Source of the DNA: CAZJVD01 sp964549505
GTDB taxonomy: Bacteria > Bdellovibrionota > UBA1018 > CAZJVD01
Assembly: GCA_964549505.1 (NCBI GenBank)
Contig: CAZJVD010000005.1
Coordinates: 62,001-126,000 of the forward strand
Direction of reading: 5' to 3'
DNA length: 64,000 nt
Both the position numbers and the translations under genes were made by a program. Shown one piece after another: positions 48,284 to 56,745 of this stretch. The stretch's first letter is position 1. Each line of letters starts with the position of its first letter. The notes under the pieces are model-generated. The model saw nothing but the letters and a program-made list of their open reading frames with translations, did no database searches and was not told the DNA's origin.

Positions 48284-49534
48284 ATGATTGCGTTGTTACT
48301 GTCTCTCCTTTTCACTCCACCAAGCCACGCCATCACACCTGTACGCATTTTCTATCTCCCGCTCTGGAGCCTGGTTCACGAAGACGTCCTCATTGATCGA
48401 GGGACTCGCCAGACCGAGGGCGCCGGCTGCACACGTTATCAATCCACGCTTCCAGGTCGCGCCGATCTTGGAAAGGGAGTGCTCCATCTCTGCCCCTGGT
48501 CGATCGATTATGTCATGGCCCTCGTGATCGCGGACTTCCTCTCACTCGACACGCGCTACTTCGGACACCCCGTGTTTCTACAAAGGGACGATCAGGTCCT
48601 TCGTGGCTTTTGGACCCCTATCCTCCCGCTGCTACGTGAGTCGCCTGAGGGGTCGCTGAGCGACCGTGCTCAGGCTGTTCAGAGCCTCACTCTTCGCACC
48701 AAGATCGAGATGATAGGACAGATGCTTCTCTTGGGAGTCACGGGTCTCGATTCCTTCTGGGAGAACGAAGCTCCCCTTCAGGACCTCTTCGTCAAACCGC
48801 GTACCGCAGGACCCGAACTTGTTTCTTTTACGATGACCCGACCTCGGTTCAACCGTATTCGCAGTGGAACAACGGACCCGGTAGAAGCTGGCAAACAATG
48901 GGCAAAAGATGCGGCCAGGGCGCTCAGCACCATTCAGTCGCTACTGCGCGATTCCAAGTTTCGTGAATCGCCAGAGTTCTTCGCACTGCGAAGACTCTTC
49001 AAGCGTCTCAGGCAGCTGCCTCAGCTCTTCGATGCCGACTCACCGATTCGGGACCTCGTTGACCGATGGAGCCAAGCTGCGGCGACTGAGCCGGGGGTAG
49101 TCTCCAGCTTCGAACTGAACGACACGGGGCAAGCCAGCTCCAGACGAGAAGCGACCTTTCCGTCATCAGATGAGGTCGTCACCGCCCAGTCGATCCAGGC
49201 AGAATACCGGGACTACGTAACGAAGTTTGCAAAAGCTGCTGAAACCGGCTTTGCACACGCATTCGACCTGGAAATATTTCCAGAAAGAGATTTTTTACAA
49301 GGTCTCACTTCGGAGATTTCACAAAAGGCTCTTTGGACACTCAACAACCATGTCATGACATTTAGCACTGATCATCGTGGCGGCTCTGCCGAACTGCAAC
49401 GACTTTGGCTCTCGATACCCGATCGGCATTCGCATGCCATCAACCCCGAAGCCTGGACGACATTGCGCGCTCAAGCCAAGTGCGACGCCCGTCTCAAACC
49501 TCATCAAACGGGGCAGAAAACCCCAGAAGCATGA
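48284..49534 (+). CDS. Secreted protein of unknown function
   Basis: The 416-residue protein has a clean signal peptide (MIALLLSLLFTPPSHA, cleavage before ITP). The mature part is soluble, starting PVRIFYLPLWSLVHEDVLIDRG, with a central helical region and no repeats; I recognise no domain. ATG 48284 is used; a TTG seven codons upstream is in frame. The 106-base spacer before it is AT-rich near the start (TTAATAAATTGTGGTATATA), a probable promoter area. Its stop overlaps the next start (ATGA), so the two genes are coupled. Confidence 0.65.
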   Translation: MIALLLSLLFTPPSHAITPVRIFYLPLWSLVHEDVLIDRGTRQTEGAGCTRYQSTLPGRADLGKGVLHLCPWSIDYVMALVIADFLSLDTRYFGHPVFLQRDDQVLRGFWTPILPLLRESPEGSLSDRAQAVQSLTLRTKIEMIGQMLLLGVTGLDSFWENEAPLQDLFVKPRTAGPELVSFTMTRPRFNRIRSGTTDPVEAGKQWAKDAARALSTIQSLLRDSKFRESPEFFALRRLFKRLRQLPQLFDADSPIRDLVDRWSQAAATEPGVVSSFELNDTGQASSRREATFPSSDEVVTAQSIQAEYRDYVTKFAKAAETGFAHAFDLEIFPERDFLQGLTSEISQKALWTLNNHVMTFSTDHRGGSAELQRLWLSIPDRHSHAINPEAWTTLRAQAKCDARLKPHQTGQKTPEA

Positions 49535-50571
49535 ACGTCTCCCGGAGTGTCCTGGGCAGTTTCTTTCTCTCGGCTCTAGCCGGTTGTTTCACGTACTCAG
49601 AACCTGCTCGCCACCCGCAGATCGACGCTTATCTCATCAGAGAGTACGGGACCTCGGACTTACAAAAAACCCATTCACAGTACGCTGTATTTGAGACCGA
49701 TGGCCCTAATGAGTTTCTAGAACTGGCGATCACACTCGCCGAGTTTCCTCGGGAACGCTTCCGCGTCGAACGGCCCGAAACGGGTAATGTGAAGATAGCG
49801 GTCAAACTTCTCGGCCACTCGGATGCTGCGATCGATCAGTTTCGAGAAAGGCATGTCGCGAGCTCGGGACACCTGTTCGACATCACACCCGACATCTACT
49901 GCTACAAAGTGAACGACGACGCCTCCAAGATCGCTGGCGTCTGCATCTATGAAGTGGTGGTCCTCATCCCAGAGACCTCAAACACGGCCGTCTCGATCAA
50001 CGGTGAACGCGTGATGCGTCCCGCTGAAGTGTGGACTCGATCCGACCTCAAAGCTCGTCTCGCAAACCTTCTACCATCCGAAACGACCGAGCAGATCTTC
50101 GCGATCTATGTCGAATCGCAACGCGCAAAGCGCTTTCTCACGATGAACGATGTTCTCGAGACGATCGCTTGGATCGCAGCGGCTCCTTCACGATCGATGG
50201 ACTCGACACCGTGGCGAACCGTTATCGATCGTCTGACGGGTCATGTGACGGATCCTGAGAACAGTTTCCGTGCTGTCGTGCGGAAGTTAACAGACGATCC
50301 CGCGATGATCTTCCCCGTCGTTCCGTTCGTAGAGGCGTTCTCGGAACGTGGTTATCCTGTGCCATGGAGGGATGTGACCGACCTTATCAACACAATCGAC
50401 CTGACACAGGCGTCGCTTCCGCTCATTGGAACCGCTCTCGGAACGTATCCGGACGACGGTCCGATCATCTCAGCAAACGATTTGGAAGCTCTTATGGCCG
50501 TGGAACGCAGGCGCCCTCAAGGACAAATGGAAACGATCCAACGCCTACTCGGGCATCGAGTCCTACGGTAG
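49531..50571 (+). CDS. Lipoprotein of unknown function
   Basis: The 346-residue protein has a strong lipobox (SRSVLGSFFLSALAGCFTY). The mature N-terminal half contains a beta-rich stretch (VKIAVKLLGHSDAAIDQFRER, CYKVNDDASKIAGVCIYEVVVLIP). The C-terminal half consists of helical segments that may be repeated, such as RFLTMNDVLETIAWIAAAPS and ISANDLEALMAVERRR. I do not recognise a family. ATG 49531 overlaps the stop of the upstream gene, so it is expressed together with the secreted protein at 48284. Convergent with livF, only 9 bases apart. Confidence 0.7.
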   Translation: MNVSRSVLGSFFLSALAGCFTYSEPARHPQIDAYLIREYGTSDLQKTHSQYAVFETDGPNEFLELAITLAEFPRERFRVERPETGNVKIAVKLLGHSDAAIDQFRERHVASSGHLFDITPDIYCYKVNDDASKIAGVCIYEVVVLIPETSNTAVSINGERVMRPAEVWTRSDLKARLANLLPSETTEQIFAIYVESQRAKRFLTMNDVLETIAWIAAAPSRSMDSTPWRTVIDRLTGHVTDPENSFRAVVRKLTDDPAMIFPVVPFVEAFSERGYPVPWRDVTDLINTIDLTQASLPLIGTALGTYPDDGPIISANDLEALMAVERRRPQGQMETIQRLLGHRVLR

Positions 50572-50580
50572 AACAAATCC

Positions 50581-51378
50581 TCAGCCACCTAGATATGCTT
50601 TTTTAATCTCTTCAGAGTTCAGAAGCTCTTTAGCCTTACCCTTGAGTTTGATCGTGCCTGTTTCAAGAGCGAGCGCTTCGTGGGCGATTTCGAGTGCCAT
50701 CAACGCATTCTGTTCGACGAGTAGGATCGTGGTTCCTGCTTGGTTGACCTTCACAATCGTTTCAAAAATCCGGTCCATCACCTGCGGCGCGAGCCCCAGC
50801 GACGGTTCATCCAAGAGCAGAAGCTTTGGGCGACTCATGAGCGCACGTCCGATTGCCAACATCTGTTGTTCACCGCCTGAAAGCGTCCCTGCGTTCTGAT
50901 CGATGCGCTCTTTGAGGCGTGGAAACAGCTCGAACACCTTTTCGACATCCGACGTAATGTCCGCGCGATCGCGCCGGAGATAACTTCCGAGGTCCAGGTT
51001 TTCGCGAACGCTCATATTTGTGAAAATTCCGCGGCCTTCCGGAGCATGACCGACACCTCGGCGCACAATCTCGTCCGGACGAAGCCCGAGAAGTGTTTGT
51101 CCTTCAAAGACAACATTTCCACGTGATGGCGCGAGCAACCCTGAAATCGCCCGCAAGGTCGTGGTCTTGCCAGCCCCGTTGGCTCCAATCAGCGCGAGGA
51201 TTTCACCCCGTTTGACAGAAAACGAAATCCGCTTGAGCGCTCGAACCTGTCCGTACTGAACCTCGATGTCTCTAAGCTCCAGCATGGGCTCGTCGTTACC
51301 GCTGCCATTACTAGCACCGCTGGAACCGCTAGAACTACCGGGAGAGTCCTTAGAGCTTTCTCGCACACTCGCACTCAT
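50581..51378 (-). CDS. livF: Branched-chain amino acid ABC transporter ATPase LivF
   Basis: The 265-residue protein has Walker A GANGAGKTTTLRAISGL, the signature LSGGEQQMLAIGRALM and Walker B LLLLDEPSLGLAP, with LivF-specific text (VRRGVGHAPEGRGIFTNMSVREN). An unusual Ser/Gly/Asp N-terminal extension (about 30 residues, SPGSSSGSSGASNGSG) precedes the usual start MLELRDIEVQYG, which is itself an ATG (51285) and may be the real start. Last gene of the livKHMGF operon; with LivG it powers import of Leu/Ile/Val or related substrates. Confidence 0.95.
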   Translation of the reverse strand: MSASVRESSKDSPGSSSGSSGASNGSGNDEPMLELRDIEVQYGQVRALKRISFSVKRGEILALIGANGAGKTTTLRAISGLLAPSRGNVVFEGQTLLGLRPDEIVRRGVGHAPEGRGIFTNMSVRENLDLGSYLRRDRADITSDVEKVFELFPRLKERIDQNAGTLSGGEQQMLAIGRALMSRPKLLLLDEPSLGLAPQVMDRIFETIVKVNQAGTTILLVEQNALMALEIAHEALALETGTIKLKGKAKELLNSEEIKKAYLGG

Positions 51379-51383
51379 GATCG

Positions 51384-52217
51384 TTAGGAGGTTTTCTTTT
51401 CTTTAGCGCGACCGAGGTACGCCTCGAGCACTTTCGGATTGTTTCTTACCTCTTCGACGCCGCCTTCGGCAATCTTTTCTCCGTGATCGAGAACAACAAT
51501 GTGTTCGCTGATGCCCATCACGAGCTTCATGTCGTGTTCAATCAAAAGCACCGTGATTCCGAATTCATCACGAATACGCTTAATGATCGCCATTAAATCG
51601 TGCGTTTCTTGATTGTTGAGACCCGCGGCTGGCTCATCAAGAAGTAAAAGCTCTGCGCCTGTCGCCATCGCTCGAGCCAGTTCGAGAGCACGCTGTTGCC
51701 CGTACGGAAGACAGCGGGCCACCTCGTCCGCTTTACTCTCCATCCCGAAAATAGCGAGCAACTCCATGGCCTCAGAGGTTGTACGACGCTGTCGCGCCTC
51801 AAACCCAGAAGAACGCAGCGCCGAAGCAATCAACCCCGATGGATCATGCAGATCGGCCGCGACACGAAGATTGTCGAGAACACTGAGATCCTTAAAGAGT
51901 CGAATGTTCTGAAATGTCCGTGCGATCCCGCGCGCGGTGATCTCATGAGGACGTAACCCCCGGATAGACGCACCCTTGAACAGGATATCGCCGGCGGTCG
52001 GGAGGTACACGCCCGTCAGCATATTGAAAACGGTCGTCTTACCTGCTCCATTGGGACCGATAAGCGCAGTGATTTTTCTTCGCTCGAGCGCAAACGAAAC
52101 ATCCGCTACCGCTTTGAGTCCCCCAAACTGAATCGTGAGACCCTTGAGCTCAAGAACATTTTTCGCCGTAATACTCTGATTTATTTTAAGACCCAACCGA
52201 ACTCTTTCGCTTTCCAT
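51384..52217 (-). CDS. livG: Branched-chain amino acid ABC transporter ATPase LivG
   Basis: The 277-residue protein has LTIQFGGLKAVADVSFALERRKITALIGPNGAGKTTVFNMLTGVY, the LivG-specific RTFQNIRLFKDLSVLDNLRV, signature region LPYGQQRALELARAMATGAELLLLDEPAAGLN and the C-terminal VLDHGEKIAEGGVEEVRNNPKVLEAYLG. About 18 residues precede the usual LKG start. It lies 5 bases before livF and 92 bases after livM. Confidence 0.97.
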   Translation of the reverse strand: MESERVRLGLKINQSITAKNVLELKGLTIQFGGLKAVADVSFALERRKITALIGPNGAGKTTVFNMLTGVYLPTAGDILFKGASIRGLRPHEITARGIARTFQNIRLFKDLSVLDNLRVAADLHDPSGLIASALRSSGFEARQRRTTSEAMELLAIFGMESKADEVARCLPYGQQRALELARAMATGAELLLLDEPAAGLNNQETHDLMAIIKRIRDEFGITVLLIEHDMKLVMGISEHIVVLDHGEKIAEGGVEEVRNNPKVLEAYLGRAKEKKTS

Positions 52218-52309
52218 GATTTCCCCCCGAGGAAATGAAAAGATCCTTTACCCAAATATGTCCATGTAAGCCTACGCGTACCCACGCGCACACTCATTGC
52301 CTTACTGTC

Positions 52310-53374
52310 TTAAACGATCTTTAACCTTCCTGTTCGCGTCCCATCGGACACTGCTGCCGCTTTTCGAAATTTGCTACGAAGCGCCTTAAACCATCCCAGA
52401 TCGTAAATCTCACGACTGCCCAAGAATCCATTCGGACGCGTGAGCATCAGCACAATCAACGACAGACTATAGATGATCATACGGAGGTCCACTTGCGTGA
52501 GTTCTTGAAGCGGACGCAAAGCTTCACGTAAAACTGTGAGAAAAATCGCAGCCATCACACTACCGGTCAACGAACCCATTCCACCCAAGACGACCATGAT
52601 AATGATTTCGAAACTGCGATTGAAATCAAACGTCTGTGGGTTCAAATAAGTTAAATAGTGGCCAAACAAGCCTCCGGCAACGCCAGCGAAGAACGCGCCG
52701 ATCACAAAGGCTCGCACTTTTGCTTTCGTCGTGTTCACACCCATGGCTTCTGCGGCTACTTCATCTTCGCGTACCGCAAGAAAGGCTCGACCATGGCGCG
52801 AATGCATCAGGCGCCAGATCAAGAACACACAGAGCACAGCCGCGCTGAACACCCAACCAAAGCTCGTCCACTTCGGAATCCCGGGCATTCCGCGTGCGCC
52901 GCCGACGAACTGAATATTAAGAATCAGGACACGGATGATCTCGCCAAATCCCAGCGTGACGATCGCAAGATAGTCACCCTTGAGCCGCAACGACGGCAAT
53001 CCGACGACATAGCCCGCGATTGAAGCTGCAAGACCTCCAACACCCAAAACGACTCCGAACAAGAGCGGCTGCGCGATCATCGACGGGAGTCCGAGCAATG
53101 TGCCGTCCGGAAATACCGTCGTCGATAAAACACATGAAACATAGGCTCCGACCGCCATGAAACCGGCGTGCCCCATCGAAAACTGGCCTGTGATGCCGTT
53201 CACAAGATTGAGTGAAACGGCCAACGTGATATTGATCCCGGCATAGACGAAGATCGAAAACCAGTAGGGATCGATCACGGACTCGAGCATGGGTCCCACT
53301 ACAAAAGCGAGTCCAACACCTAAAATGAGCGTCCCCAGCTGGTGAGCCGCTTTTTGAAAAAACGTTGGCACCAC
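52310..53374 (-). CDS. livM: Branched-chain amino acid ABC transporter permease LivM
   Basis: The 354-residue protein has about nine membrane segments and the LivM text INITLAVSLNLVNGITGQFSMGHAGFMAVGAYVS, SLRLKGDYLAIVTLGFGEIIRVL (coupling region), GRAFLAVREDEVAAEAMGVN and MVVLGGMGSLTGSVMAAIFL. Start GTG 53374 has AGGGGG 5 bases upstream, 9 bases after the livH stop. The C-terminus is extended by about 35 basic residues. Confidence 0.96.
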   Translation of the reverse strand: MVPTFFQKAAHQLGTLILGVGLAFVVGPMLESVIDPYWFSIFVYAGINITLAVSLNLVNGITGQFSMGHAGFMAVGAYVSCVLSTTVFPDGTLLGLPSMIAQPLLFGVVLGVGGLAASIAGYVVGLPSLRLKGDYLAIVTLGFGEIIRVLILNIQFVGGARGMPGIPKWTSFGWVFSAAVLCVFLIWRLMHSRHGRAFLAVREDEVAAEAMGVNTTKAKVRAFVIGAFFAGVAGGLFGHYLTYLNPQTFDFNRSFEIIIMVVLGGMGSLTGSVMAAIFLTVLREALRPLQELTQVDLRMIIYSLSLIVLMLTRPNGFLGSREIYDLGWFKALRSKFRKAAAVSDGTRTGRLKIV

Positions 53375-53383
53375 GATGTCCCC

Positions 53384-54298
53384 CTACACTTTCTCGGGTC
53401 GAAACTGCCCCAGAATCCCCGCTGGTCGAAAAAGTAAAATCCCGATCAAGATCGCAAACGCAAGAGCATCTCGATACGTGGATGCCCAATATCCAACCAC
53501 AAGACTCTCGGCGATCCCTAAAATCAATGCGCCCATCACGGCACCTGTGACGTTTCCGATGCCACCCACCACGGCCGCAACAAAGGCTTTCAAACCAAAC
53601 ATTACACCCATCAGCGGATCGATTTTGGGATAGGTCAGTGCCACGAGGACGCCTGCCGCCCCCGCCAACGCCGAGCCCAACACGAACACAAAGCTGATTG
53701 TCCGATCCACGTTGATGCCCATCAAAGCCGCATTGGCGTGACTATGCGATACCGCGCGCATCGCTCGCCCCGGTCGCGTGTGAAAAATAATCGTTCGTAG
53801 AGTCACCATCAACGCCAAGCTCACGGTCAGCACGATGAGTTGCAGAACATTGATCTGCACTTCCGAACCGCCCAACGCAAACCGAATAGGTTCGTCAGCG
53901 GCAAACAGAGGTGGAAAAAACTTTGGATCGGGACCAAACACGAGTTGCCCGCCGAACTGCAAAAACAAACTCACACCCACTGCGGTGATCAACACATTGA
54001 TACGCGGCGATTTACGGAGCGGGCGATAGGCCAAACGTTCAATCGTGAAACCCAGAATGCCCGAAAACGCCATGGCGCCGCACATTCCGATGAGCAACGA
54101 TCCAATCCCCGGATGATCACTGAGGCCCAGATAGCGTGAAAGGTAGAACCCGGCAAACGCACCCATCATGTAGACTTCGCTGTGAGCGAAGTTGATGAGC
54201 TGAAGAATACCGAAGACCATCGTGTAGCCCAACGCAATCAGAGCATAGATGGCGCCTTGACCGATTCCGTTAATGAGATGCTGTATAAATTCTGCCAT
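53384..54298 (-). CDS. livH: Branched-chain amino acid ABC transporter permease LivH
   Basis: The 304-residue protein matches LivH: LINGIGQGAIYALIALGYTMVFGILQLINFAHSEVYMMGAFAGF, PLRKSPRINVLITAVGVSLFLQ, MRAVSHSHANAALMGINVDRTISFVF and VAAVVGGIGNVTGAVMGALILGIAES. The ATG at 54298 lies within the last 29 bases of the binding-protein gene, coupling the two. Confidence 0.96.
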   Translation of the reverse strand: MAEFIQHLINGIGQGAIYALIALGYTMVFGILQLINFAHSEVYMMGAFAGFYLSRYLGLSDHPGIGSLLIGMCGAMAFSGILGFTIERLAYRPLRKSPRINVLITAVGVSLFLQFGGQLVFGPDPKFFPPLFAADEPIRFALGGSEVQINVLQLIVLTVSLALMVTLRTIIFHTRPGRAMRAVSHSHANAALMGINVDRTISFVFVLGSALAGAAGVLVALTYPKIDPLMGVMFGLKAFVAAVVGGIGNVTGAVMGALILGIAESLVVGYWASTYRDALAFAILIGILLFRPAGILGQFRPEKV

Positions 54299-55502
54299 GG
54301 ATCGCTTCCGCTTGCGTATTCTGCGTGGTCTTCGTCCCTGGGTTCACTTTTTCCTTAAAGATAAACTTTCCGTCACGTACTTCCAAAACGACCGCAGCTT
54401 TCTCAGCATCGCGGTTCGCATTGATCGTAATCCTGCCCGTGGCCGCAGCAAAGTCTTTTGTCGCCGCAAGTGCATCGCGAATCTCCGACGGTTGCAGGTT
54501 TGCCGTACGCTTCATGGCATCCGCAAGAACGAGCATCGCATCGTAACCCATCGCCGCTAAACCGTCCGGCACAACATTGAACGCCGCCTGGTAATCACGA
54601 ATGAACTTCTGCGTTTCCGGCGAGCTGTCATCGACCGCGTAGTGGTTCGAGAAGAACGTATTATTGAGTGCTTTTCCGCCGATCTCAGTCAAGCGGACAG
54701 AATCCCATCCGTCGCCACCCAGAAGTGGAACCTTGATTCCGAGTTCACGCGCCTGACGTGCGATCAAACCCACTTCGGTATAATATCCAGGAACAAAAAT
54801 GCCGTCAGGGTTCGCTGTTTTTAAAGACGTCAGCTGACTCTTAAAATCCACGTCTCCATTGGAGTAACTCTGATCACCCACGATGGCAGCGCCCTGTTTT
54901 TTTGCGTACTCAGCAAAAAAGTCTGACAGCCCAATGGAGTAATCATTTTTTACGTCACGTAAAATCGCCAGCCGCTTAAGCTTCAACGACTGCGTCGCAA
55001 ATGTTGCCATAACCTGGCCCTGGAAGGGGTCAATGAAGCAAACGCGAAAAATATAATCGCCGACCTGCGTGACCTTGGGATTCGTCGACGACGGCGTCAT
55101 CATCGGAATTTTGTTAGCCTGTGCAATCGGTGCCATCGCGAGCGACCGTGAACTGGCCACCTCACCGAGCAGAGCAATAACCCTGTCTTGCGTTATCAGA
55201 CGCGTGACTGCGGTTGCTGCCTCTTCGGGCTTACCTTGGTCATCAAGAACGACCATTCGAATCTTCTTACCGTGAATTCCTCCAGCAGCATTGATCTGCT
55301 GTGTAGCGAGCTCAATCCCATCGCGCGTGCTCGTTCCAAAGGTTGCCTCGGTTCCGGTCAAACTTCCGACCTGCCCAATCACGATTTCGGTTGCTGAAGT
55401 TGCGTTGTTCTTCTTGCTGCATCCATTCAGAACCAATACTGCAGTGCCCAAAGCAGCTAGCAGAATCCATTGGAAACGCTTGTTTCTAAGAACTTTTTTC
55501 AT
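54270..55502 (-). CDS. livK: Branched-chain amino acid ABC transporter substrate-binding lipoprotein
   Basis: The 410-residue protein has a lipobox (LVLNGCSKK) and a type I periplasmic binding fold: IVIGQVGSLTGTEATFGTSTRDGIELATQQINAAGGIHGKKIRMVVLDDQGKPEEAATAVTRLI, then LGEVASSRSLAMAPIAQANKIPMMTPSSTNPKVTQVGDYIFRVCF. It binds a hydrophobic or small amino acid and delivers it to LivHM; as a lipoprotein it is membrane-tethered even though the relatives in E. coli are soluble. ATG 55502 has AAAGGA 7 bases upstream, better than TTG 55538. Confidence 0.95.
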   Translation of the reverse strand: MKKVLRNKRFQWILLAALGTAVLVLNGCSKKNNATSATEIVIGQVGSLTGTEATFGTSTRDGIELATQQINAAGGIHGKKIRMVVLDDQGKPEEAATAVTRLITQDRVIALLGEVASSRSLAMAPIAQANKIPMMTPSSTNPKVTQVGDYIFRVCFIDPFQGQVMATFATQSLKLKRLAILRDVKNDYSIGLSDFFAEYAKKQGAAIVGDQSYSNGDVDFKSQLTSLKTANPDGIFVPGYYTEVGLIARQARELGIKVPLLGGDGWDSVRLTEIGGKALNNTFFSNHYAVDDSSPETQKFIRDYQAAFNVVPDGLAAMGYDAMLVLADAMKRTANLQPSEIRDALAATKDFAAATGRITINANRDAEKAAVVLEVRDGKFIFKEKVNPGTKTTQNTQAEAIHGRIYTASH

Positions 55503-55525
55503 GGAGTGATCCTTTCCCACGTACC

Positions 55526-55543
55526 GATCTAAAGTCATAGATC
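55526..55543. promoter_or_regulatory. Inverted repeat upstream of livK
   Basis: GATCTA and TAGATC flank six bases (AAGTCA), a perfect 6-base dyad 24 bases upstream of the livK ATG, in the spacer shared with the divergent dedA-like gene. On the minus strand TGGACA and TATGAC about 18 bases apart overlap it, so it could be an operator; weak evidence. Confidence 0.35.
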
Positions 55544-55597
55544 ATTTATTAGATTGTTGTCCAGGATGTGTTCGGTGCTATGCTCGACACTCGAACA

Positions 55598-56335
55598 ATG
55601 ACCGACCTAATCGATTTCCTCTTCCAGTGGTTACAGATTGCAATCGACTTTGTGCTCCATTTGGACACCCATTTGGCCGCTCTTTCTGCCGCGCTCGGAC
55701 CTTGGTTTTATGTCGCACTTTTTGCGGTGATTTTCGCTGAAACAGGTCTTGTGGTGACACCTTTTTTGCCCGGCGATTCACTCTTGTTTGCTGTTGGAGC
55801 ACTGACCGTCGTTCCGGGATCCGGACTGGCGATGGAGATCTTGTTTCCGCTCTTGCTCGTCGCTGTTTTTCTTGGTGATAACGTCAACTATCATTTTGGG
55901 AAGTGGCTTGGGCCTCGTGTTTTTTCTCTGTCGGCATCGCATGAATCTCAAACGGGCGCCCATCCACGCACAACGACAGCCGCTTTTGCATCGCGGGTGT
56001 TCAATCGGGACCACCTGACGCGAGCGCAAGCGTTCTACGAACGCTACGGCGCGCGCGCTATCGTCATCGCGCGTTTCGCGCCGATCTTGAGGACATTCGC
56101 GCCGTTCGTCGCTGGTATTGGTCACATGAAATACCGTCGCTTTTTGTCGTACAGTTTCGGTGGAAGCGTGGCGTGGATATCGATTTTTCTCTATGGTGGT
56201 CGTTGGTTCGGTAATCTTCCGGCCGTTCAGAAGAACTTTCACTTCGTGATTTTCGGCGTGATTGGTCTGTCACTCCTGCCTGTCGCTATTGAGTTCTGGA
56301 AGGCACGACGCTCGTCGCGGGCGATGGCGCTTTAG
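55598..56335 (+). CDS. DedA-family membrane protein
   Basis: The 245-residue protein (ATG 55598) opens MTDLIDFLFQWLQIAIDFVLHLDTHLAAL and has the DedA hallmarks FAETGLVVTPFLPGDSLLFAVGAL, GDNVNYHFGKWLG and the basic G-x-x-x-x-x-x-RFxPxxRTFxP motif (ARAIVIARFAPILRTFAPFVAG). A roughly 20-residue polar insertion (ASHESQTGAHPRTTTAAFAS) sits between the G-R-V-F strand and the second helix pair. DedA proteins are involved in lipid-carrier flipping (undecaprenyl phosphate) and envelope integrity. Upstream GTG 55568 and ATG 55580 are in frame. Confidence 0.92.
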   Translation: MTDLIDFLFQWLQIAIDFVLHLDTHLAALSAALGPWFYVALFAVIFAETGLVVTPFLPGDSLLFAVGALTVVPGSGLAMEILFPLLLVAVFLGDNVNYHFGKWLGPRVFSLSASHESQTGAHPRTTTAAFASRVFNRDHLTRAQAFYERYGARAIVIARFAPILRTFAPFVAGIGHMKYRRFLSYSFGGSVAWISIFLYGGRWFGNLPAVQKNFHFVIFGVIGLSLLPVAIEFWKARRSSRAMAL

Positions 56336-56745
56336 ACACGCAAAACATTCGGAGATGCGCCCTCCGTCCATTCTCGAGTTCACTGCTATTAGAGATCATT
56401 GTTATTCAAGGTCGTTGTTATTAGGTGACCAACCACACGCTCCACCCCATTGGGTCGCGGACATGTGCCATGGCGTTATGTCACTGCGGAGCCGTAGCAC
56501 TTGTGCCGGCACAAGTGCTCACTGCTACTTACTTGTCCCGGTTCAAGTGCTCACTGCTACTTACTTGTCCCGGCACAAGTAACCAGTTCAAAATCCAGAC
56601 GGAGCAGTTTGAAATACGGCCAAGCTACTCCGCCGGCGGAGGTACGCAGCCACGGATCAAGCCCGCAGAGACGTGACGCGAAGGTATGTTGCGTGGTGGT
56701 ATCGCATGTTTGTAACGCATCCTCGCTACCAAAAGTAGCCGGACA
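56336..56745. other. Intergenic region carrying palindromic repeats
   Basis: No convincing gene was found in these 410 bases between the dedA-like and fecR-domain genes (both end here). It contains a short doubled TTGTTATT segment (about 56400-56424), three related CTTGTNCCGG palindromes and a 32-base tandem repeat. No T-tailed terminator is evident. Confidence 0.65.
56496..56580. repeat. Cluster of CTTGTNCCGG palindromes with a 32-base tandem repeat
   Basis: 56496-56519 is a perfect 24-base palindrome (AGCACTTGTGCC then its complement). Two imperfect copies follow at 56531-56548 (ACTTGTCCC/GGTTCAAGT) and 56563-56580 (ACTTGTCCC/GGCACAAGT). The stretch starting CAAGTGCTCACTGCTACTT at 56512 recurs at 56544 and begins again at 56576, a period of 32 bases. 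The core matches the palindromes at 27.35 and 27.47 kb. Confidence 0.75.

Noticed and set aside
56496..56580. CRISPR-like 32-base period
   Set aside because: The period arises from a tandem duplication that includes the palindrome; the would-be spacers are identical, not unique.
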